The translations under genes were made by a program, and so were the position numbers. Positions 52,417 to 62,100 of a DNA stretch of 64,000 bases are shown here, piece after piece. Position 1 is the stretch's first letter, and each line of letters begins with the position of its first letter. The notes under the pieces were generated by a model. The model saw nothing but the letters and a program-made list of their open reading frames with translations, was not told the DNA's origin and did not search any database. The DNA is from Hygrophila difformis (taxonomy: Eukaryota > Streptophyta > Magnoliopsida > Lamiales > Acanthaceae). Where the stretch lies: the NCBI GenBank assembly GCA_030278955.1, contig JAOANR010000005.1:34351105-34415104 (forward strand), given 5' to 3'.

Positions 52417-55400
52417 TCCCCACCCCCTTGGGAAGGTTGATCCATCAACCGATTAGCATTTTCCTCATCCCTCTCGAACAGTGACAGATCTGCAACATTA
52501 AAGACAGGATTAATATGACCATATTCTTCAGATAATTGCAATTTGTACGCATTATTATTAATCCTTTCTAAAACTTTAAATGGTCCATCTCCTCGCGGAG
52601 ATAATTTGTTGCGTCTGCTCGCTGGGAATCGTTCCTTTTTCCAATTGAGCCACACCCAATCTCCGGGATCAAGCTTCAGTTCCTTCCGACCACGGTTGTT
52701 ATATTTGGCATAACCTTCAGCAGCTTTGACTAGTCTGTTCTTTACATCAGCATGCATTTCTTTGATTGCTCGCCCCCTGTCCCTGCCATTGATATTCAAA
52801 TGCTCATTGCGAGGCAATGGCAACAAATCAAGCGGTGTCAGTGGGTTAAACCCGTACACAACCTCAAATGGTGACATATGTGTTGCGCTGTGTACATGTC
52901 TATTATATGCAAATTCAATGTAAGGTAAGCATTCATCCCAACTTTTACTGTTAGTAGCAGTGATAATTCTAAGTAAATTACCTAAAATTCGATTTACTGC
53001 TTCAGTTTGTCCATCAGTTTGGGGGTGATATGCAGTGGAAAATAACAGTCTTGTCCCAATCTCAGCCCACAAGGATTTCCAAAAATAACTTACAAATTTT
53101 GCGTCCCTGTCGGAAACAATTGTCCGTGGCACACCGTGGAGTCTCACAACTTCCTTGAAGAATATCTTGGCCACGTGGTGTGCATCGTTCGTTTTGGCAC
53201 AGGGAATAAAATGCGCCATCTTCGAGAACCTGTCAACAACCACAAAAATAGAGTCTTTAGCCCGAGCAGTGCGAGGCAATCCCAAAACAAAGTCCATAGA
53301 TAAATCAATCCATGGCCCCTCTGGTGCAGGTAAGGCTTGATAAAGTCCATGTGGCTTGGTGGTTGACTTGGCCCTCAAACAGGTAATGCACTTGTTGATG
53401 AAGTCACTGACTTGTTTCTCCATTCCTGGCCAATAAAAACGTTCAGTTAGGACACTCATAGTTGCAATTCTACCAAAGTGACCCATCATGTCACCAGAAT
53501 GTGCTTCAGTAATTAGAAGTTCTCTGATGGATCCTTTTGGTATACATAATTTATTTTCAAAATAAAGAAAACCATTCAATTGAGAATATTCTTTAAAGGA
53601 TATTTTGTCGGTTTTCTTGTAGATCTCCCCAAAATCAGCATCTTGAGCATAAAGGTCCTTTATGTGCTCGAATCCGATCAGATGCGTAGTTGCAAAAGCT
53701 GCGAGATTCAGTCTTCTTGATAAGGCATCAGCAACCACGTTATCTTTCCCCTTCTTGTAACAGATCACATACGGGAATGATTCAATGAATGAGCTCCATC
53801 GGGCATGTCTTGCATTTTTCAGTTGCCCCTGTCCTCGGATATGCTTCAGTGTCTCATGATCTGTGTGGATAATAAACTCTCTCCCTCGCAAGTAGTGTTG
53901 CCATGTCCGCAATGCTTGTACCACAGCATACAATTCCTTGTCATACGTGGAGTAGTTCAGTTGAGCTGCTCCAAACTTCTCACTGTGGTAGGCAATCGGC
54001 TTCCCATCTTGCAACAATACTGCGCCCATGCCGGTTCCGGATGCGTCGCATTCGATCTCAAATGGAAGGTCAAAATTCGGAAGTGCTAATACCGGCGCAC
54101 GGGTGAGCTTATCCTTTAACTCTTCAAATGATTTTTGCTCCTTTAGTCCCCATTTGAATTGGAGCCCCTTCTTCAGCAATGAGGTCATCGGTGCGGCAAT
54201 CACACTGAACTGTGGCACGAATCTTCTGAAAAACCCGCACATACCCAAAAATCTTCTTACTTCATTAACGTTGGTAGGTGATGTCCATTCAGAAATTGCT
54301 TTGATCTTGGACTCATCCACCTTCAGTCCATTTCCTCCAACGATGAAGCCTAAGAATGTGACTTCAGGCACGTGGAAGGTGCACTTCTCGAAATTTGCAT
54401 AAAGCTCGGCCTTCCTCAGCTTGATAATTACCTGCACAACATGCTTTACATGATCAGATTCGTTGTGACTATAAATAAGAATATCATCAAAGTACACAAC
54501 AACGAATTTTCCAATGAACTCCCTTAAAGTTTCATTCATGAGCCTCATAAATGTGGAGGGAGCATTAGTAAGTCCGAAGGGCATCACGAGCCATTCATAC
54601 AGTCCGAACTTGGTTTTGAATGCTGTTTTCCATTCGTCTCCTGGCTGCATGCGGATCTGGTGATAACCGCTTTTCAAATCTATCTTCGTAAAAATACTTG
54701 CTCCACCCAGCTCATCGAGCATGTCATCGAGTCGCGGGATCGGATGGCGGTACTTGATTGTAATTGCATTAACAGCTCGGCAGTCAACACACATCCTCCA
54801 CGTTCCATTTTTCTTTGGTACCAGCAACACCGGTACTGCACATGGAGATAGACTCTCCCGAACCCAGCCTTTGTCCAACAGTTCCTGAACTTGCTTTTGG
54901 ACTTCTTTCGTTTCCTCGGGGTTCATGCGGTATGCAGGCCTATTCGGAACTGACGCTCCTGGTACAAAGTCAATCCGATGTTCTACACCTCTCAAAGGTG
55001 GTAACCTTGCTGGCAGTTCTTCCGGAAAAACATCCATATTATCTTGGAGCATCCTGCGAAAAATTTCAGGTACATTGAGTGTAGTAGGAGAGTTCTTAGA
55101 AGTTTCTTCAACTGGTTTAACAAAAGCTAGGAAACAGTGACCTGGTAGGGGTGCGTCCTCAATAGCTGCTTCCAGTTCTTGCTTTGTGAAAAGCAAGCAT
55201 CGATCATGACCTGTCAAGGATAAAGGAGATGGATTAGAATTATCAGAATCAATTATAATCCCTTTACCTCTCTGTTTTCTCTTGAACTCCTCTTCCTCCT
55301 TCCGGATGTTTTCCACTAAATTTCGATGGTCAATCTTAACAGTTTTTGGCGGTAGTGACTTCATCATAATTCTGCTTTGGCCATTGCGGAAAGAGAGATC

Positions 55401-57386
55401 ATTCTCTGTGCCTCTATAGATGACTCGTTTGTCGTACATCCAAGGTCTTCCCAATAACACATGACATGCGGTCATGGGCACTACATCGCATAAAATCTCC
55501 TCTGAGTAAGGGCCGATGGTAATTGGCACCCTGGCTTGCTTCGCGACCTTTGTAGTCCCGTGCTCATTCATCCAGTGTAGATGATATGGCTTCACATGAT
55601 CTTGCATTGGTAGTCCTAATCTACGCACAGTATACAGGCTTACAGCGTTCACACAGCTACCATTGTCTACAATCAGAGATGCTACATTGCCCTTTAATTT
55701 ACAATGATAGTGAAATAAATTATCTCTCTGTTCCGGTGCATTGCTGTTGGATTCATCAGCTTTGTCAGCGGTCAATGCCCTCATGGCGATGAAATTCGTC
55801 ACATACTCTTCTTCATCTTCTTCCAAGACTACTCGGCTCAGATCGCCCTCGTCTGGATACTGTTCATAACCACCATCTTCTTCTTCATGCTCAGCTTCCT
55901 CTCGCTCTTCATCAGAGTCAATTTCTTTCCAAGTTCCCGGTTCAATCATAACCATTCGCCTTTCTCTTCGCGGACAATCTCGGGAATAATGACCTTTCTG
56001 TCCACACTTGAAACAAGTGACATCCTTGACGTCCCGCTTGGGCTTATCCCTTTCATCTTTCCTGTATCGGTATGGATCCTTAAAATCTTTGCTCATCTCA
56101 AATGCTTTGGGCCTGTTGGGCCTGTCATTCTTAAGTGTATTGGGCTTTCCGTATCGGTCATGGGGCTTCAACGGCTGTTCATTTGACCTTGTTGTCCAAT
56201 ACTTGGTGGTGTTTGAAATGATCGTGGACTTGACCGGTCTATCCCTCAGTTGGCGATCGATCTCAATGGCTAGTTGCACCAAATGTTCCAAACCAGTGTA
56301 TGTCCTTAATTTGATTTCTGCTAGGACCTCTCTTTTCAATCCTCTTTTAAACCTGGCTATCAGTAGCGGTTCATCCTCATTGATCTGGGCTCTCATCATG
56401 AGGCGTTCCAAGTCCTTGTAGTATTCGTCCACGGTTCGGTTACCCTGCACACAAAAATTAACTTTCATGTACAAGTCATCAAAATAACTACTAGGAACAA
56501 ACCTCTTTTCCATTGCATGCATCAGTTCGGTCCATGTAGAAATAGGGGGAAGTCCTAGACGCTGTCCATCGTGTTGAATTTTCTGCCACCACGTGAGAGC
56601 ATAGTCCTTGAATTCACAAACGGCAAGTTGGATCTTTGTGAACTCGTTGTATTGTTGGCAATCGTAGATCAACTCAATAGATTGCCTCCAATCGATGAAT
56701 TCCTCTGGATCATTCGTGCCCTTGAATGCCGGAATTGTGAATTTGATTCCTCGAAGATCAGCTTCTAGTCGGTTGTGCTCAACAGGGGCTCGATGTATGT
56801 CCTCCTCCTCGAAATCGTTTTCGGGAAGGTCCACTGGAGGGGGATTTATGTTTACCCTCTGCCGAATGGGTTGATGTAATGGTGGTCTTGGAGCTACTGC
56901 TGGGGCGGCAGGTGCTGGAGGTGGTGGTGGATTCTGGAACTGAGTATTTGTCGGGACCCGCGGCCGAGGTGGCGGTGGTGGTGCTGTCCGTGGGCCTCGT
57001 GGGCCTTGCTGTCTGTTGTATGTTCCAAATTGTACTTCCCTCTCCTCAATGGCTGCATCTGCTTCTTCCATGTCTGATCTGTTCACTCCACTTGTGCTTC
57101 CGGGGGTAACATTGGGAGGTGACGGAGTATGACAGAAAGCTTCCTCAAGCCTGCGCTCAACTTGTTGCATGACTCGAGTTTGGAGCGCCTCTCCCCATAA
57201 GGAATTCCCTCTCGCTACTTCGGTAGCTAAGATGTCTATGCGCTCAGTGATTTCAGTGACTCGCGCCTCAGTTTCATCTACGGTTCGGCGCATGGAATCA
57301 AAATCAGACCTTCGGGCTGTGGTCTCGGATAATGCCTGGATGGCGGCCATGATTTGGTCAAATCTTTGATCAGTACTTCCTGCCAT
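52206..57386 (-). CDS. Gag-Pol polyprotein, 1726 aa (Gypsy copy 2)
   Basis: Same length and architecture as copy 1, with no stop or frameshift: gag, CCHC knuckle, protease D-N-G-S, RT YFDD, RNase H, integrase HHCC and D,D35E, and the 68-aa tail encoded in the LTR. It differs at about 18 residues, mostly in the proline-rich gag part and the protease-RT linker (for example PLTGVEHR to PLRGVEHR, and INKCIIC to INKCITC next to the integrase zinc finger). All catalytic residues are kept. Confidence 0.95.
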   Translation of the reverse strand: MAGSTDQRFDQIMAAIQALSETTARRSDFDSMRRTVDETEARVTEITERIDILATEVARGNSLWGEALQTRVMQQVERRLEEAFCHTPSPPNVTPGSTSGVNRSDMEEADAAIEEREVQFGTYNRQQGPRGPRTAPPPPPRPRVPTNTQFQNPPPPPAPAAPAVAPRPPLHQPIRQRVNINPPPVDLPENDFEEEDIHRAPVEHNRLEADLRGIKFTIPAFKGTNDPEEFIDWRQSIELIYDCQQYNEFTKIQLAVCEFKDYALTWWQKIQHDGQRLGLPPISTWTELMHAMEKRFVPSSYFDDLYMKVNFCVQGNRTVDEYYKDLERLMMRAQINEDEPLLIARFKRGLKREVLAEIKLRTYTGLEHLVQLAIEIDRQLRDRPVKSTIISNTTKYWTTRSNEQPLKPHDRYGKPNTLKNDRPNRPKAFEMSKDFKDPYRYRKDERDKPKRDVKDVTCFKCGQKGHYSRDCPRRERRMVMIEPGTWKEIDSDEEREEAEHEEEDGGYEQYPDEGDLSRVVLEEDEEEYVTNFIAMRALTADKADESNSNAPEQRDNLFHYHCKLKGNVASLIVDNGSCVNAVSLYTVRRLGLPMQDHVKPYHLHWMNEHGTTKVAKQARVPITIGPYSEEILCDVVPMTACHVLLGRPWMYDKRVIYRGTENDLSFRNGQSRIMMKSLPPKTVKIDHRNLVENIRKEEEEFKRKQRGKGIIIDSDNSNPSPLSLTGHDRCLLFTKQELEAAIEDAPLPGHCFLAFVKPVEETSKNSPTTLNVPEIFRRMLQDNMDVFPEELPARLPPLRGVEHRIDFVPGASVPNRPAYRMNPEETKEVQKQVQELLDKGWVRESLSPCAVPVLLVPKKNGTWRMCVDCRAVNAITIKYRHPIPRLDDMLDELGGASIFTKIDLKSGYHQIRMQPGDEWKTAFKTKFGLYEWLVMPFGLTNAPSTFMRLMNETLREFIGKFVVVYFDDILIYSHNESDHVKHVVQVIIKLRKAELYANFEKCTFHVPEVTFLGFIVGGNGLKVDESKIKAISEWTSPTNVNEVRRFLGMCGFFRRFVPQFSVIAAPMTSLLKKGLQFKWGLKEQKSFEELKDKLTRAPVLALPNFDLPFEIECDASGTGMGAVLLQDGKPIAYHSEKFGAAQLNYSTYDKELYAVVQALRTWQHYLRGREFIIHTDHETLKHIRGQGQLKNARHARWSSFIESFPYVICYKKGKDNVVADALSRRLNLAAFATTHLIGFEHIKDLYAQDADFGEIYKKTDKISFKEYSQLNGFLYFENKLCIPKGSIRELLITEAHSGDMMGHFGRIATMSVLTERFYWPGMEKQVSDFINKCITCLRAKSTTKPHGLYQALPAPEGPWIDLSMDFVLGLPRTARAKDSIFVVVDRFSKMAHFIPCAKTNDAHHVAKIFFKEVVRLHGVPRTIVSDRDAKFVSYFWKSLWAEIGTRLLFSTAYHPQTDGQTEAVNRILGNLLRIITATNSKSWDECLPYIEFAYNRHVHSATHMSPFEVVYGFNPLTPLDLLPLPRNEHLNINGRDRGRAIKEMHADVKNRLVKAAEGYAKYNNRGRKELKLDPGDWVWLNWKKERFPASRRNKLSPRGDGPFKVLERINNNAYKLQLSEEYGHINPVFNVADLSLFERDEENANRLMDQPSQGGGDGMGAGTVALSIPEGPCSKQRAKRFLNTIAKILSDESEVWEQKLSYPDKNGPRLIIRLIEDVGPRNLMKK

Positions 57387-59155
57387 TTCAGTTCAAAAGC
57401 AAAGAAAACTAGATATATGTATAAGAGGTTAGTAGAAATCAACAGGAAATTTGTAGAGTGATCTCGCAACTGTATCCCTCAATGTCGGTCCGAATTCTCC
57501 ACTAGTTGGTTCCAATAAGCCAGATAGTGCTCAACCGTATCAACCAACGACAGATGGTGGTAGAAATAAAATTATGGGACGCACAGTGCAAGAATCAGAA
57601 TGCAGTGTTCGACTCTATCAATGAAAAGCACAGATTCTGTGTGTGATTGCAGTGCACAAATTATAGTTCGTAATTTTAATCAGCCTGCAAGCAATAAATC
57701 CGATTCCTCACAATTTTAAAGTGTAAAGATAAACCTCACAAAATAAAACACTCGGAATCACAAATATATGCCTCTCACACACAACCCAGAAATAAATAAA
57801 GCCAAGCTATCAGCTGCGATCAAAGGTAGCCGGGTAAAAATTCACTGTTGAAGGAACTCCAATATCTGCAATTGCAGACGGAGCTTCAACTTCTGTGATT
57901 TGTGAAATAAATCAGAGGAACAGTGACAAGCACTTATTCCTCGGGGAATTCCACTGTCAGGTGTAAACACTGACGGAACTTCAACCCGATAAATTGTTCG
58001 TGATTTAAATCAGTGAAATCGCACAGTAAAATAAATACCCTATTTAATTTAACTAATTGAACAATAAAAATAATTGCCCAACCAATTAAATCAAATTTTA
58101 CTCAATCCACTTGCAAGACCCACTTGTTGAATTTTTGGCAATTTAAACAAGACCCACGTTCTACTTTCCGTGAGCTGAAGCTTGGGGGCTCAAGACAAAT
58201 TCGTGACTTTGGACACAATGAGATGTGGTGATCAACTTGATTTAATCACGTGTGGGGCCCGGCCTATGGGTATGCATCAACAATTTCAAATGGAGGGGGC
58301 GTGCAGCAACGTCCAATACACCTTTCTTGGCCAAATTTTAGTAATCCTTTACAATAGTCCAAATGCCATTAAAACCCCATAAAGCATGTAAGTGGTCCTT
58401 GTACTATCTTGTCTTTTGTCAATTTCCCAAAACACCCTCAAATCAACTCAAGTGGATCAAACTAAAACTCATCAAGAACACTTATGAAGGTTGCTTGAAG
58501 GTTTGAAGATCAAGCAAGAACTCTATGAACACACATGAACACTCAAGAACAAAATTAAGAACACTCAAACCCTAAATTTAACCCAACTCTCAAAAATCAC
58601 TCAACACTCATGGATTTAATGTTGCATAATAACCAATTAAGCTTACAAACCAATAATTAATGCAAAAGTAATCCACACAGTGAGTGTAAACAGAAAATCA
58701 CAAGACCAAGAAGCAAAACATGAAGAATTTTTGGATTTTTGCACAACAACACACATAAACTTCAAATTAGCATAACTTTTTCATCCGAACTCGGATTTGA
58801 GCAAACGATATATGAAAACTCATCTACTCGACGAGAGGATTCTAAATATATGCCCAGATTTCAGAGATTCAAACCGACCAGTTCAGAAAACGTGAAAACA
58901 GATTCTGCACAGATTTGTATTTTGAGAAATATTAGCCAAGAATTTCAAAAATTCATAGAAAATGATTTCCTTGACCAAAAATTTCGAATTTTATATGAAT
59001 CTTTATGTAATCGACCCAATGAATCCAAATATCAACTCAGATTCAGGAAATATTCAAAGGATCAAAACGGATCTCGGATGAACAGTAACCAGTGGCTTTT
59101 TTTTGTGAGTTTTTGATTAAGGATGAAAGATATGGAAGAATAAAGGTCTAATCTA

Positions 59156-59168
59156 GGCTCTGATACCA
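59156..59168 (-). other. Primer binding site of Gypsy copy 2
   Basis: Reads TGGTATCAGAGCC on the minus strand, six bases from the 5' LTR, as in copy 1. Confidence 0.9.
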
Positions 59169-59174
59169 AAATTA

Positions 59175-59873
59175 TGCCATGGATCGGGATTAGACACAAT
59201 ATTCGATGATGAACAAGATGATGAACATAGATGAACAAGGATGAACTCAAAATGAAAATAAAAGGATAGGTTGAGATTTCCTTTACCGAAAGCTTAATCT
59301 TGGATCAATGGACACACTAAATGAGCCACGATTCCCTCGATCAACAATCTTCAAGGTGTCGATACGATCAAGCACATCTCAAGCTTGAAAGGAATTATCC
59401 AACAAGGGATGAATTCATGGGTGACCTTTCAAACTAGACATAAACACTCTCCAAGTGATTTCAATTATCTTCATTCAAAAGGGTCCATTACAAAGTGTTG
59501 GTAATGCCCTATATATAGGCAAACCATATTACATGGAATTAAACAACTTGCTATGTAAATTAAACAAGTACCAAAGCTACGGAAATAATAAAGTCTAAGT
59601 ACATCCATAATGTGTTGGTGGTCTTGCTTGTGGGCCTTGAGCTCGTGTGGGTCTCGACACTTCTACTTCTTCATTAAGTTCCTTGGCCCAACATCTTCAA
59701 TTAAACGGATTATCAATCTCGGCCCATTTTTATCCGGGTAGCTCAATTTTTGTTCCCACACCTCGGATTCATCGGATAGTATTTTGGCGATGGTGTTGAG
59801 GAACCTCTTGGCACGTTGCTTAGAGCAGGGTCCTTCCGGGATGCTAAGTGCTACAGTTCCGGCTCCCATGCCA
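59175..59873 (-). repeat. 5' LTR of Gypsy copy 2
   Basis: 699 bp, no difference seen against the 3' LTR. Carries the orphan 68-codon ORF (59869-59663). Confidence 0.95.
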
Positions 59874-59893
59874 CCTTTCAAGTGGTAGATACT

Positions 59894-60160
59894 ACTCACT
59901 CCATCCCATTAAAAGTTGCCAATTTTGATTTTTGACACTGTTCATTGTTTAACTTTGACCTAATTTTATTGTATTGATACAAGAAGAGAAAAATAGTCAA
60001 GTGTGGTCTTGTTAGAATCGTCTAATTATATAGTTTTAAAATATAGAGTACATTTTATATAATTTTTACTTATACCGATTTTGAGATATAAAGCGTTTAA
60101 CAATTGCATTGGATTTTGTGTAGAGGAGAAAGTGGCCACCTTTAATGGGACGGAGGGAGT
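59894..60160. mobile_element. Stowaway-like MITE next to Gypsy copy 2
   Basis: Ends ACTCACTCCATCCCATTAAA and TTTAATGGGACGGAGGGAGT. Interior blocks CTTGTTAGAATCGTCTAATT and TATAATTTTTACTTATA as in the other copies. About 267 bp; the Gypsy LTR ends only 21 bp away. Confidence 0.75.
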
Positions 60161-60330
60161 ATATGATCCATCGTGGGCTTTTGTGTTGACCCCATAATTT
60201 TTAATTGTGCTACATGGGCGAATTTAGTTTGGACCATTTGAGCAAAATTAGTAAAGTAAGAGAACTAAATGAGGCAAAACAAAAACTTAGGATGAATCAT
60301 AAAAAAGTAAAACATAAAGGACTAAATGAT

Positions 60331-60686
60331 GGAAAAGAAAAAACACCATTGGTCCCATAAGTTTTCTCAATTTCGATTTCAGTCCAATATTAATTTCATT
60401 AACACAATCAATCCATTATTTTTGCTAATTTTTGCATAATCCATCCCAAACCCCTTAATGACGCATTTCTGCTGACGTGGCGCCGCGTAAATTTGCTTAA
60501 TCCGGCGCCATTGGTCCCATAAGTTTGCTTAATCCGGTGCCACGTCAGCAGAAATGCGTCATTAAGGGGTTTGGAATGGATTATGCAAAAAGTAGCAAAA
60601 ACAATGGATTGATTGTGTTAATGAAATTAATATGGGACTGAAATCGAAATTGGAAAAACTTATGGGACCAATGGTGTTTTTTTTCC
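60331..60686. mobile_element. Mutator-like foldback element (10-bp TSD)
   Basis: 356 bp, almost entirely two inverted arms of about 160 bp: GGAAAAGAAAAAACACCATT at the left and AATGGTGTTTTTTTTCC at the right, then CCCATAAGTTTT, TTTCGATTTCAGTCC, AATGACGCATTTCTGCTGAC inward. Perfect 10-bp duplication ACTAAATGAT (60321-60330, 60687-60696). No ORF. Shares end type and duplication length with 33347-34280. Confidence 0.85.
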
Positions 60687-60867
60687 ACTAAATGATTAAT
60701 ATTTTCTCCTTAACTGTGAAGACTTAAAACTTTAACTATTGAAGTTCAGTAGGGTGTATTCAATTGAGACTTTGATAGGTTTCTTTGGAATTTAAAATGT
60801 CGGAAGATTTAGAAAATTTATATCCACGTAGAGTTGACATACTTTGTGTAGATTATTTTTATTTTTT

Positions 60868-61018
60868 TTAGGAGCCATTGAAGGCATGGAAAGGGTGGTG
60901 GGAGCCCATACCACGCAAATTATAAAGGGGAATAAAAGGGAGGGATAGGAAGCCGGTGGGGATTGAACCTCCAACCTTCCGTTGGAAGCCCAGTGACTTA
61001 ACCACTTGGGCTAAGTTC
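60868..61018 (-). mobile_element. tRNA-derived SINE (family A)
   Basis: On the minus strand: A box TTAGCCCAAGTGGTTAAG (about 60999-61016), B box GGAGGTTCAATCCCC (about 60957-60971), then CTATCCCTCCCTTTTATTCC, GCGTGGTATGGGCTCCCACC and an A-rich tail. It is the best preserved family A copy. No clear target duplication. Confidence 0.75.
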
Positions 61019-61359
61019 TCATTCCCTAAATAGATAATTAAAAAATATAGACGGTGAGATTTGATATAGAGTTTGACTAATTTTGCATAGAATCCAGAAA
61101 AATTTTTGTTTGTTTGGTGAGATTTTGTATAATTATATTTTTAAAAGAGAGTCCACTAAATAGATAATTAAAATATATAGACGGTTGAATACCTAAAAAC
61201 TTTTTAAAATTATTTATTATCAACAAATATCCTAACATTTGCTAGGCTATTAACACAAATTATTAAAATGCGAGCATAATTTCCTGATTATATAATAAAT
61301 AAAATATGCCGGAGAATAATTATCACATGCATACGCAAAATGTTCCATCAAGTTCCATA

Positions 61360-62100
61360 TGTGCATACACAAAATGGTATGGCTGAGTCCTTTTGCAACC
61401 AACTAATTGCAAGAATTTTATTGATGAAATAAAAAAATCCCCGGTTCAGCTTGGGACATGTTATATTTTATGTAGCAGCACTAGTGAAAATAAGAGTATA
61501 AGACCAACAAGCTATCATAGCTACTCCCCCACTTAAATTAACGAAAACGAGCCAATATAGTTTACTTACGAACTTTTAGGTGTGCAGAACAAAAATGAGA
61601 CCTCAAGGAAAGTTGGGCATATTGTCCGATACAAATTACTCTCAATTATTAAATATAACAACGAATGATTTATTTATTGCAAATTTGCATATGGTCATTT
61701 TCACGAATCACACTCCCGAAATTAGAGGGATGAAGTAATTAACTGAAAAAGAAAACTTTGTGAAAAATTTCACTTGATATCAGTGGTCCTCGTAGAAAAC
61801 AAGGTTAGTCAGAAGTCCAAAATATTATGCTTTTGCAAAGAATTTCAAATCAATTACCTGACGCTTTCAATGATGCTGTAAAGATTACATAATCTTATCT
61901 TGAAACAACAGATGCAATAGCTAAAATAAATATTCCCGAATTACAAATTTCAAGTGTTAATGAATCTACTCCACGAAAAAAACGTGGTAGACCGCTGGGT
62001 TCCAGAGATAAAATTCAAAAAAGAAAAGAATTATATACGTGGACGACGAAAAAACTGAAGAGGTAATAAGCTCAACTTTTGAAGAAGTTGATGCTAAAAC
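61360..62100 (+). pseudogene. Decayed Ty1/Copia integrase-linker remnant
   Basis: Frames read VHTQNGMAES, then LGHVIFYVAALVKIR, then RTKMRPQGKLGILSDTN, NITTNDLFIANLHMVIF and finally PRKKRGRPLGSRDKIQKRKE. Their order matches the C-terminal integrase and linker before RT in one group of plant Copia elements. Stops and frameshifts throughout. It is cut at 62101 by the insertion of the TGTAACACCC-family LTR. Confidence 0.8.

Larger units (their letters stand above)
51718..59873 (-). mobile_element. Complete Ty3/Gypsy LTR retrotransposon, copy 2 (CRM-like)
   Basis: 8.16 kb with two 699-bp LTRs (51718-52416, 59175-59873) in which I find no difference, and a perfect 5-bp duplication CCTTT (51713-51717, 59874-59878). 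The primer site is at 59156-59168 (minus). One intact gag-pol ORF. Same family as copy 1 but opposite orientation. Within the LTR about 62 bp (51952-52013), and much of the leader (about 57.9-58.7 kb), differ strongly from copy 1 although the coding region is about 99% identical. Insertion must be extremely recent. Confidence 0.95.

Noticed and set aside
53805..57369. Many open frames of 60-137 codons antisense to the Gypsy polyproteins (also 17719-22362)
   Set aside because: They are shadows of the long conserved gag-pol ORF, appear at the same places in both copies and show no domains.
58182..58382. 66-aa ORF in the leader of Gypsy copy 2
   Set aside because: It lies on the strand opposite to the element and is not conserved in the leader of copy 1.
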